From assembly GCA_037783415.1 (NCBI GenBank), contig JAZGTN010000027.1, forward strand, positions 620,001-684,000: DNA of 64,000 bases. The letters run 5' to 3'. Source of the stretch: Leptasterias polaris. Lineage: Eukaryota > Echinodermata > Asteroidea > Forcipulatida > Asteriidae. Within the stretch, counting starts at the first letter, position 1. Each line of letters begins with the position of its first letter. The notes under the pieces were generated by a model. It searched no databases. It was not told where the DNA came from and saw nothing but the letters and a program-made list of their open reading frames with translations. The translations under genes and the position numbers were made by a program. Below, piece by piece: positions 61,101 through 64,000 of this stretch.

Positions 61101-63571
61101 AACAAAGATTTTACTAGCAAAAATGCTGTGGAGTTTGCCATCACAGACATGAATGACTGGGCTCTTATTATGAACAAACCTTCAGATTTATATTTAAAAT
61201 GGTATCAAGAGTCTCTAAACCTCTTAAATGTAACATCCAGTGAATTTAGTTGGCTTTACTCCCGAGCAAAAGGAGACTCTTATCAATTTGTTCAGGAGTT
61301 TTCATTTTCATAAATTCTTTACTCGCTGAACTTCATTTGGTCCCAAATCAACCAGTCTTCAAGACAGCACTCAACAAGTACAAAACCATGAGCAACAAGT
61401 TTCCATCTTACATTTCTGATGTTCTAGACCTCAAGCCAACCCAAACGACAAGGTCTGTGCCTGGAGTCCAATTTGGTCATCCCTCGCACTACCAGGAGTA
61501 CAGGAGACTTTGCTTTTTCCGGTGGGGTCCCCGAACTTGGAATTCTCTACCTCTCTCCATCCAGAATGCCTCATCTATTTAACAGTTTTAGGGACTCTTA
61601 AAAACCCTTTTGTTTTGATTTGTGTTGTTTTGCTCACAGTGCTTTGAATCCTTTGGCAAAGGCGCTCTATAAATCTGTGTTATTATAAATCTCACCCCTG
61701 ATGTAGATGGTACATAATAGACCCTAAAGGGTGTGATGAATTTCACAGTCTACTTCACTCTACTTACCTGTAGAGCGAATACTACCTTCCCAACTTCCTA
61801 GAATTACTCATTCTAAACGACTAAACACTAAACAAAACTACACAACAGAATTTATCGGTTATCTTTTATTAAGATAAGAAGCTTCCTCAAAGCAGTCAAG
61901 CGACGTAATTTTATGAAATATCATGGAGCTAAAATTACATGCGTTACCTTTAATCTGCGCTAAGAGAAAAAAAAGAGGACGCTAACGTAGTGTGCATGTC
62001 ACAGGGTGTCGGGGATTGGACACCAGAGGGCGCTATTGTGTGTAAAACTCTTAGCAAATTTCCTGCCGGCATAGGGAACAATGCAAATGTAGTATTCGCT
62101 CTATAGGTAAGTATTCATTCGTAGACCCAGCCCACACTACTGTGGTGTGGGAAATAACTTCATTGTGGGAAACTCTTCTTTTTTCTTCAGGTATTTCACG
62201 TCAAGACAGAAGGGACCTCAACATTCTGTCACAGAAAAAAAAAAAGCCAAACCCAAAAAGGCTTCTGCAGCTGCTGACACAGAGGAAGATGATCTTGAGT
62301 TTGATAGCGATGCATCAAGTGTTGATGATGACGAGTTTGACCAAATTATTGGTGAGTCTTTTATGAAAAAGTCAACACATGTAATAGGGGGAAAAAATTC
62401 CCCAAAGTTTTTTTTATATTATTGTTGTTACTATTATAATTATTTATTTGGCCATTGATACAAGAAAACAAAATACAGGCAGTCAAAATAAGATAAAGCT
62501 GTAATTTTGATAGCAAATTCGTCATTGAAAGCACCCTCATGCGGTAAAAAAACCCGATAAATTGTGCGAGCTTTGAGGAAGGTTGACAGCTTACGTATAG
62601 GAATATAGAATTTGAATCTCAACATTTAATTTGAATATAGAGAACAAAATGCAAATGTTGTATGTTTAAGGGCAGATGAATTTGAATATAGAGAACAAAA
62701 TGCAAATGTTACATGGTTGAGAGCAGACAGCTGATATAAGTTATCATAGGAAAAGTATTTGCAAAATTCTTGAGAACTAGGCTATGAAACAAAATTGTAG
62801 TTCATTATTAGTGGTATTTATTTTGTTGTAACTTCACAGGTGGTATGGATTTTGAAGAAGATGAAGAAGATGATGATGATGATGACGATGATGATGATAT
62901 GGACTTTGCTGGGTAAGTGTTGCCATCTTACAAGCCTCAGGATTTTTCCTGATTTCAGGAATTTTTCTAAATCTTCTAGAGCCTTCAAATTTTCTTGAAG
63001 GAAGTTAAGCAGTCACCAAAGGGAGTAAAGAAATAGTCCACATTGTGCCTAAATGTGTAGTTTTGTGTTTGTAGTGATGCACTGAGTCTGTAAGCCTCCT
63101 GAATTGTAACATCTGGGAGGTTCTGGGTCTAGAATAAGGAGATACCCAGCCCAGCAAGCCATTTTCAGAAATGTTGACAGCGCTCAGCCACATGCACTGC
63201 CAATGCACTAATTCGGACACAGTCTAAGAAGAATCTGTTGATGACTTTGCAGGTGATTGAGTTAGAACTATTAATAAAATTATGGCGTGTCATGGCCGAC
63301 AGGAAGCAGAGCATTGGTCATGGGCCAAGTTCAATGATCCAATATTTTTTTAAAACTTTCAGGGAAGTGAGTCGGAAAAAGAAAGACAAAAAGAAGAAGA
63401 GCAAATCCCAAGATGAGGATTCCAGCGACGATGAGGATGACTTTGATAACGACAGTGACATGGATGAGGGGGGATCGGATGTCCGAGATGAGGCAGATGA
63501 TGATGGTTTCAAGATGGTGAATGATGACTTTGATGAGGAGGGATTTGGTGCGTCCGATGATGAGTTTGAAG
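28117..63571 (+). CDS. CEBPZ: CEBPZ (NOC1/MAK21 family), 21 exons, 3' end outside window
   Basis: Exons: 28117-28245, 29540-29679, 31213-31801, 32672-32780, 33547-33803, 34743-34868, 36894-36983, 38527-38611, 39585-39669, 51571-51667, 52243-52327, 53073-53187, 54096-54237, 56205-56333, 57450-57594, 58141-58223, 58596-58752, 59488-59620, 62191-62351, 62840-62912 and 63363-63571. All 20 junctions are in phase, giving about 1046 residues, near the usual family length. The order is a Lys-rich N-terminus; HEAT-like helices (residues 390-540: HPFMLLYLLSKGRH, KILLTLLVNKIGDPDYKV); the CBF/Mak21 domain (about 540-870: YYAVCFLNQLILSHDEPDLA, YSALYSKILD, FACGALFLVSEI, YDPGNRNPQYCGAE, FWELSKLQNHYHPTV); and an acidic Asp/Glu/Lys tail. 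Yeast Noc1 acts with Noc2 in early nucleolar 60S assembly; vertebrate CEBPZ was also described as a CCAAT-binding coactivator. ATG 28129 (CCACCATGG) is a better Kozak match than 28117. Confidence 0.96.
28379..28521 (+). repeat. MITE family G (GGAGATTCTGTCCCC termini), copy 1
   Basis: GGAGATTCTGTCCCCC at 28391 is inverted as GGGGGGACAGAATCTCC at 28505. The interior has GTGGGCTGGAGGAGGATGAT and AGGGCACTATCAAAAGAAG. A copy in the opposite orientation is at 43342-43485. It lies in CEBPZ intron 1, 133 bases after the exon 1 donor. Confidence 0.85.
29365..29400. repeat. Perfect 13-base hairpin
   Basis: AGGACGTCAGTGC and GCACTGACGTCCT are separated by ten bases. It lies 140 bases upstream of CEBPZ exon 2. 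No known RNA family. Confidence 0.85.
31352..31579 (+). repeat. In-frame 114-base tandem duplication inside CEBPZ exon 3
   Basis: The unit beginning AAGCCAAACCAAAAGCAGAC occurs at 31352 and again at 31466. It encodes two nearly identical 38-residue Lys/Pro-rich units (KPNQKQTVKLSTS to KVTKEMKKKT). The copies differ at very few sites (CCCATT against CTCTTT), so the event is recent. The reading frame is kept. Confidence 0.93.
31945..32305 (+). repeat. Interspersed repeat family H, copy 1
   Basis: It contains CCATGGTATGCTGGAATCTC, CCATGCCGAATACAATGATA, GTGGTGGCAGCCTATGGATC and CTACACAATGGATTGTCTG. The copy at 45205-45485 matches in the same order and orientation. An internal CTCATAATCCT block is triplicated here near 32033-32115. 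Non-coding, in CEBPZ intron 3. Confidence 0.75.
32376..32537. repeat. MITE family I (GGCCCAATTTCATGGCTCTG), copy 1
   Basis: GGCCCAATTTCATGGCTCTG is inverted at the right end as CAGAGCCATGAAATTGGGCC. A 46-base unit (CTTACTGAGCTAGCGCTGAT and onwards) is duplicated in its right half. Another copy is at 53212-53440. It lies in CEBPZ intron 3, 135 bases before exon 4. Confidence 0.85.
34276..34570. repeat. MITE family C, copy 3 (incomplete)
   Basis: TTATAGATTAGTTTTTGTAG, then GCTGATTTATAGGCAAAATT and ATTGTCTACTTGCTGAGAAA, match the copies at 9431 and 13315. The right terminus is not clear. It lies in CEBPZ intron 5, upstream of exon 6. Confidence 0.72.
34895..35060 (-). repeat. Interspersed repeat family F, copy 2
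   Basis: GAGCTGCTAACTCTCTCTG, CACCAATCTTTCCATGTTCT, AATCTCCCTGATTATGG and ATCTCCCTGGCAGCTCTG are the inverse of words at 22360-22570. It starts 27 bases after the exon 6 donor of CEBPZ. Confidence 0.65.
35455..35601. repeat. MITE with GGCCGATTTCACAAGG termini
   Basis: GGGGCCGATTTCACAAGGAG at the left is matched by GCGCTTTGTGAAATTGAGCC at the right. Inside, GATTGATCTTAACTC and ATCTTAAGATGAATCTTAG extend the inverted repeat. Non-coding, in CEBPZ intron 6. Confidence 0.78.
37085..38035. repeat. Degenerate GGCC-G-TGCCC repeat, two blocks
   Basis: Block 1 (37085-37245) has GACGGCCACGACGGCCACG and repeated CTGGCCGTGGTGCCC. Block 2 (37900-38035) has repeated CTGGCCTTGGTGCCC and the inverse AGGCCAAAGTGGCC. 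Both blocks have CCTCAAACTTCC or its inverse GGAGTTTGAGGCC at the outer end, so they may be the arms of one element about 0.95 kb long. They lie in CEBPZ intron 7. Confidence 0.55.
39793..39987. repeat. MITE family B (CTGCTTAAGCAG), copy 2
   Basis: GGGCCCAATTTCATAGAGCT at the left is matched by AGCTCTATGAAATGTGGCCC at the right. The core GACAGGGTAGTTTGGCTGGT matches the copy at 7972-8131. The outermost ends resemble family I (32376), so the two families may be related. Confidence 0.8.
40290..41100. repeat. 35-base minisatellite, more than 20 units
   Basis: The unit AGGAAAAGCTAAATGAATT followed by AGGGAAAAGCAAAATT is repeated through about 0.8 kb with small variants (CTCAATGAGTT, CTTAATGAATT). 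Some variants recur in pairs, pointing to higher-order duplication. It lies at the start of CEBPZ intron 9, the longest intron (11.9 kb). Confidence 0.95.
41704..41904 (-). other. Possible small coding segment beside a CpG-rich promoter-like patch
   Basis: An open frame on the minus strand reads FQIKCNEPTYHNC, SIAVDYLVQCLVDN and VFVENFRNRNLQQLLC. It has no ATG, so it would need an upstream exon or a different start. A CpG-rich patch upstream on this strand (41925-41965) holds a YY1-like CAAACATGGCGGC and TCATGTGAC. The layout loosely recalls GON7-type small KEOPS subunits, but the similarity is too weak to name. It may equally be chance. Confidence 0.25.
42698..43216 (-). CDS. C-type-lectin-like secreted protein, intronless (172 residues)
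   Basis: The ATG at 43216-43214 begins MKIVRQSAYIHILLVVQIIS, a signal peptide with likely cleavage after STRA. The mature part has the CTLD layout: CDHGWTRYNKFCYKL, FCQAMNSVFALPESKEENDL, QNWNPEHHHY, then NC and GYWTVSMCSFHRNFVCK. The Ca-binding EPN/QPD and WND signatures are absent, so sugar binding through calcium is unlikely. Where the family has a WIGL-like strand, this frame reads PPKKFFFFDLS, encoded by adjacent A and T homopolymers at 42947-42966. That may be a sequencing error or early decay. It has no introns and lies inside CEBPZ intron 9 on the opposite strand, so a retrocopy is possible. Invertebrate CTLs often act in immunity; no function is claimed here. Confidence 0.7.
   Translation of the reverse strand: MKIVRQSAYIHILLVVQIISTRAFKNCLCDHGWTRYNKFCYKLINHPLPWYQAGPFCQAMNSVFALPESKEENDLIWRLIQGPPKKFFFFDLSMDPDVILQHIADANNNSVYQNWNPEHHHYLTTTTKNCTKMSHFSGYWTVSMCSFHRNFVCKMSINRDRCKLPVHCTYID
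43342..43485 (-). repeat. MITE family G, copy 2 (inverse orientation)
   Basis: GGAGATTCTGTCCCCC and GGGGGACAGAATTCC form the ends. The interior matches the copy at 28379-28521 in reverse (CTTTGATAGCGCCCTCTTTT, CATCCCTCTCCAGCCCACG). It is 126 bases upstream of the lectin-like ORF, so it could contribute to its promoter. Confidence 0.85.
43640..43990. repeat. Diverged tandem duplication, about 185 bases x 2
   Basis: TTAACCATAGATAGCTTCTC with ATCCAGGAGTAAAGATG recurs as TTAACCATAGATAGTTTCTC with ATCCAGGAGTACAAATC near 43846. Divergence is clear, so the event is old. Confidence 0.75.
44070..44322. repeat. Recent tandem duplication, about 125 bases x 2
   Basis: GAATGTGATTGTTTCCTTTC to CCTCAAGAGATCTTT occurs twice with almost no difference. 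Each copy carries CTTTCACAG, a good acceptor-like word, so two decoy splice acceptors lie in this intron. Confidence 0.9.
44385..44572. repeat. Minisatellite, about 40-base unit x 4
   Basis: TATAAACTGCTGTTTTGGAG followed by ACTACTTACCTGGTTTTACT is repeated four times. The long ORF here (YKLLFWRLLTWF repeats) is an artefact of the repeat. Confidence 0.92.
44790..45010. repeat. Minisatellite, about 42-base unit x 5
   Basis: GAAAAGCCTGTTTGCTAAGG followed by GGCGGTCTGTTAGCAACTTG is repeated about five times. Unit length is a multiple of three, so both strands stay open, which explains the repetitive ORFs. Confidence 0.92.
45205..45485 (+). repeat. Interspersed repeat family H, copy 2
   Basis: CATCCATGGTATGCTGGACT, CCATGCCGAATACAATGGTA and CTACACAATGGAATGTCCCG match 31945-32305. 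Ends are unclear. Confidence 0.75.
45837..47251. mobile_element. Unclassified 1.4-kb element with GTGTTCGGCT ends and CCGG palindrome modules
   Basis: GTGTTCGGCT at 45837 is inverted as AGCCGAACAC at 47242. Near the left end, TTCGGCTAGCAGCCGAA forms a small palindrome. Inside, CTTCCGGTCGAAACCGGAAG occurs at about 46190 and 46784, with degenerate copies near 46914 and 47064. Three of the four follow CCCATTTGACCTT. GACGTCATGATGACGTCATC also recurs (46009, 46604). No ORF of note. I read it as a non-autonomous transposon built of repeated modules. Confidence 0.6.
47426..48451. mobile_element. Tc1/mariner-like element, about 1 kb, flanked by TA
   Basis: It begins CAGTCGTTTGACCAGTTCGG and ends, inverted, CAGTCATTTGACCAGTTCTG. 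A TA lies immediately outside each end (47424 and 48452), as for Tc1/mariner. The subterminal word GACCAGTTCGGGATCA recurs near 47455 and 47838, and inverted near 48247. No transposase with DD(E/D) motifs is visible; the ORF ending MGKVKRTKKQH near 48040 is basic but unassigned. Likely non-autonomous or decayed. Confidence 0.75.
48488..48532. repeat. Perfect 16-base hairpin
   Basis: AAATGTAGTAGGGTTG and CAACCCTACTACATTT are separated by 13 bases. It lies just right of the Tc1-like element. No RNA family recognised. Confidence 0.9.
48533..50299. other. Part of CEBPZ intron 9 with a retroelement tail
   Basis: It is mostly unique-looking AT-rich DNA. At 49640-49775 the sequence GTTAAGCACTTTGGGGTTTA, then AAGGCGCTATATAAGTTATG, ends in TTATT repeats, as in the 3' tail of the CR1/L2 copy at 1830-3337. 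No body of that element remains. A small direct repeat of TTTTCAAAATGAAGCCTAC occurs near 49308 and 49330. Confidence 0.55.
50360..51267 (-). mobile_element. Harbinger-like DNA transposon carrying only a Myb/SANT-like gene
   Basis: The left end AGCCCTTTTCACA is inverted perfectly at the right end (TGTGAAAAGGGCT). AAA flanks both sides, and comparison with an uninterrupted SINE suggests a 3-base target duplication, the size typical of PIF/Harbinger. Subterminal words (GGTCCTTGGTCCT, GGTCCTTAGTCC, GAGACCAAGGACC) repeat near both ends, plausible binding sites. The only ORF is a Myb-like DNA-binding protein at 50973-50626; no nuclease gene is present. The classification to Harbinger is inference from the duplication size and the Myb-like partner gene. 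Confidence 0.75.
50626..50973 (-). CDS. Myb/SANT-like (trihelix-type) DNA-binding protein of the transposon, 115 residues
   Basis: The ATG at 50973-50971 starts MPSNNNDVESVIF. A Lys-rich stretch (KKPKQKRN) precedes a Myb/SANT-like three-helix unit: NTWTFDETVRLIGVVGS, HKVWKDVAGALDGRHSAEKC and CHDKWNYLKRNYREVKKNN, with the spaced tryptophans typical of this fold. It ends FFNEMDDILGE, a motif common at the end of Harbinger-associated Myb-like proteins. In that family the Myb-like protein binds the transposon ends and helps bring the transposase into the nucleus. The last codons GG|GTGAGT look like a splice donor, so a longer spliced product is possible. The frame is intact. Confidence 0.78.
   Translation of the reverse strand: MPSNNNDVESVIFGELSSKKPKQKRNTWTFDETVRLIGVVGSTDVQQKLDGLVHNHKVWKDVAGALDGRHSAEKCHDKWNYLKRNYREVKKNNNKSGRGRKSFVFFNEMDDILGE
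51355..51447. repeat. Fragment of MITE family B
   Basis: GACTGCTTAATTTTGCTTAG, CTGCTTAAGCAGCTGTATG and CGGGCCCAATTATTGCACTG match the termini of the elements at 7972 and 39793. It ends about 120 bases before CEBPZ exon 10. Confidence 0.55.
52490..52680. repeat. Fragment related to MITE family C
   Basis: ATACCCTTCGAGTAGCGTAC, then AACAAGTAGGCTTTCTGATA and a final AGAGTATGATACTAC, resemble the right half of the elements at 9431 and 13315. Diverged. It lies in CEBPZ intron 11. Confidence 0.4.
52701..52816. repeat. Hairpin with arms of about 46 bases
   Basis: GTGTGTTTTTTTGCATTTTG to TTAGTTTTTTG on the left is inverted on the right as CAAAAAACTAA to CAAAATGCAAAAAAACATAC, with very few mismatches and about 20 bases of loop. 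It is followed at 52920-52980 by GAGGCGCTTTGAGG, AAGGCGCCATATAA and TTATT repeats, a SINE/LINE tail. Confidence 0.85.
53212..53440. repeat. MITE family I, copy 2
   Basis: GGGCCCAATTTCATTGCTCT and, inverted, AGAGCCATGAAATTGGGCCC are the ends. The interior GCTAACTCATGAAATATG differs from the copy at 32376, but the ends and CTTTGCTTACGGTAAGCAG are shared. It starts 25 bases after the exon 12 donor of CEBPZ. Confidence 0.82.
53650..53830 (+). repeat. Interspersed repeat family D, copy 2
   Basis: TCAGGATTTTGCCTGATTCC, AAAGCAGTCACCAAAGGGAG and GTGATGCACAGTCTTTAAAC match 62938-63140 in the same order and 12955-13180 in reverse. Confidence 0.75.
53838..53973. repeat. MITE family A, copy 2
   Basis: AAAGCCTGGTTCATACTTCC at the left and, inverted, AAGTCCGGTTCATACTTCTT at the right. 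Inner GAATGCTTCGTGCGAAGCGA is shared with the copy at 1582-1758. It lies 122 bases before CEBPZ exon 13. Confidence 0.82.
54340..55680 (+). mobile_element. Kilobase repeat family J, copy 1 (solo-LTR candidate)
   Basis: It begins near GGCAAGGAGCCGGATGCTGA and ACACAGGGCAAACCGACTA. Three tandem-like modules with TTCCCCAAGTTGGAACGCAC and GAGGGGATAAAC follow near 54713, 54840 and 54962. A TATA-like CCTATAAATAGCTTC lies at 55399, followed by a GAGTATAAAGCATTTGATCA block at 55564. The same order is found at 59815-60960. A promoter with TATA box near the 3' part of a non-coding kilobase repeat fits a solo LTR, but terminal TG/CA and target duplications were not resolved. Confidence 0.55.
57066..57419 (-). 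repeat. Foldback MITE family E, copy 2
   Basis: TTTAAAGGAAAGGTATACGC starts it. CTACCACCTTTTGAAGTGAA and ATTTTCACAGGTAAACTTTA are the inverse of words in 17685-18082. The end, CCAAAAACCAAAAGTATAAA, is 31 bases before the acceptor of CEBPZ exon 15. Confidence 0.72.
57630..57990 (+). mobile_element. tRNA-derived SINE, 5'-truncated copy
   Basis: GTCCTTAAAGCAAGACCCTT, CGTAAAGCCGTTGGTCCTG and GTTTGCCCTGGTGTCTTGTG match the body of the copy at 12577. The 3' part has CTGTTCAAGGCGCTTTG and ends GAACCGCTATATAAGACCAG. The tRNA-like head is missing. Confidence 0.7.
59179..59335. repeat. Nearly full-length palindromic MITE
   Basis: CCAATCCATTAAGCCCTGCC and GACCAATCACAGCC at the left are inverted at the right as GGCTGTGATTGGTC and GGGGCTTAATGGATCGG. 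The arms nearly meet at AATGGTGATCAGATTTCG, so almost the whole element is one hairpin. It lies in CEBPZ intron 17. Confidence 0.88.
59815..60960 (+). mobile_element. Kilobase repeat family J, copy 2 (solo-LTR candidate)
   Basis: CCTGGCAAAGAGCCGTATAC and ACACAGGGCAAACCAGCTTA open it. Modules with TTCCCCAAGTTGGAACGTAC and CGAGGGGACA are near 60180 and 60308. CTCTATATAAATAGCGCC (TATA) is at 60715, and GAGTATAAAACATTTTATCA is at 60896. The layout equals the copy at 54340-55680. It lies in CEBPZ intron 18. Confidence 0.55.
60981..61313 (+). other. Unassigned ORF (110 residues) after repeat J copy 2
   Basis: An open frame starts ATGGGATTCCGACC just downstream of the TATA-bearing repeat. It has ordinary protein-like composition (HHKTDHRACPVVRG, FAITDMNDWALIMNKPSDLY) but no family I recognise. 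If repeat J is an LTR, this could be the remnant of its first internal gene. It is followed directly by a LINE 3' fragment. Confidence 0.3.
61360..61690 (+). mobile_element. 3' fragment of a CR1/L2-type LINE
   Basis: The frame reads TTRSVPGVQFG and FRWGPRTWNSLPLSIQNASS, the conserved C-terminal end of the reverse transcriptase polyprotein (compare HLWNNLPMTLRTQPD in the copy near 3150). It ends AAAGGCGCTCTATAAATCTG followed by TTATTATAAAT. Strongly 5' truncated. Confidence 0.75.
62938..63140 (+). repeat. Interspersed repeat family D, copy 3
   Basis: CTCAGGATTTTTCCTGATTT, AAGCAGTCACCAAAGGGAGT, GTGATGCACTGAGTCTGTAA and ATTGTAACATCTGGGAGGTT match the copies at 12955 and 53650. It starts 25 bases after the donor of CEBPZ exon 20. 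Confidence 0.78.
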
Positions 63572-63689
63572 GTGAGGTTTCTGAATTGAATTTAGGGTAG
63601 ATGATGATGATTAGAACAAGGGGGAATTCACAGAATATCTGGACGTTTTCAAAACTATCCTTGAAACACAATTGTTCAGACTTGTAAAC

Positions 63690-64000
63690 GGCGTGTCATG
63701 GTTCGAGCGGTCTAGAGCACCGAACTCGAGTTCTGGTGGTTCAAGTCATCGTTGTGTGGGTTCCGATCCCGGTTATGAATCTTGAGTAAGATGCTTTGCT
63801 GCAATTGCTTCTCTTCACTCAGTGGTATAAATGGGCAAGGGTTGATAATTTGTGTGAAAAAGCCTGTGGAGTGCCACAGCAGCCCAAGTCTGTATACTTT
63901 AAGGGAGCTGAGAAATATTACAGGAATGTTATTGGCCCAATTTGTAAAGTGCATTGAAAGGTTGTTGTAAAACATGCTATATAAGAACCAGTTATTATCA
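63690..64000 (+). mobile_element. tRNA-derived SINE, full-length copy at the right edge
   Basis: The head folds like a tRNA: GGCGTGTCATGGTTCGAGCG, an anticodon-like stem GAACTCGAGTTC, and the B-box GGTTCCGATCCC. The body has ATCTTGAGTAAGATGCTTTG. The tail AACATGCTATATAAGAACCA followed by TTATTATCA resembles the LINE 3' ends in this window, suggesting that the LINE machinery mobilises it. Confidence 0.82.

Noticed and set aside
63318..63671. Ser-rich minus-strand ORF
   Set aside because: It is the antisense shadow of the Asp/Glu-rich exon 21 of CEBPZ.
63690..63780. Apparent tRNA gene
   Set aside because: It has tRNA-like boxes but mismatched stems and a long SINE body. The same head is repeated at 12577.

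Overview
This is an AT-rich, intron-rich animal (metazoan) nuclear window. Proteins of ordinary animal type are split into small exons with GT-AG borders and separated by introns full of short inverted-repeat transposons, tRNA-derived SINEs, LINE remnants and minisatellites. The protein families and the repeat style (LINE and SINE tails ending in a CGCTATA-type motif followed by ATT repeats) suggest a marine invertebrate deuterostome, most likely an echinoderm. That placement is inference from pattern, not from a search.

Four multi-exon genes can be assembled by hand. (1) Positions 797-9208, plus strand: the C-terminal part of an RGS-domain protein, best matched to RGS22. Five exons are in phase and end at a TGA; the 5' part lies outside the window. 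(2) Positions 16656-11977, minus strand: a complete six-exon, 270-residue protein with a coiled-coil N-terminus that I could not name; every junction is in phase. (3) Positions 27541-21703, minus strand: DRAP1 (NC2 alpha), the histone-fold partner of DR1 that represses transcription through TBP; seven exons are identified and one small exon is probably missing. (4) Positions 28117-63571, plus strand: CEBPZ (NOC1/MAK21 family, ribosome biogenesis), 21 exons in continuous phase covering about 1046 residues, running off the right end. DRAP1 and CEBPZ are head to head with about 575 bases between their start codons, so they probably share a bidirectional promoter. It holds a long G-run.

The CEBPZ introns carry other cargo: an intronless C-type-lectin-like ORF on the opposite strand (43216-42698), a roughly 0.9-kb Harbinger-like DNA transposon (50360-51267) that encodes only a Myb/SANT-like protein and sits inside an older SINE, a Tc1/mariner-like element with TA target duplication (47426-48451), a 1.4-kb element with repeated CCGGTCGAAACCGG palindromes (45837-47251), an approximately 0.8-kb minisatellite, and two copies of a kilobase-scale repeat with TATA boxes (54.3-55.7 and 59.8-61.0 kb).

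No prokaryotic features, CRISPR arrays, rRNA genes or intact tRNA genes were seen. The best candidates for something new are the Myb-only transposon, the CCGG-palindrome element, the unnamed 270-residue gene with its duplicated terminal exon, and several multi-copy inverted-repeat families.
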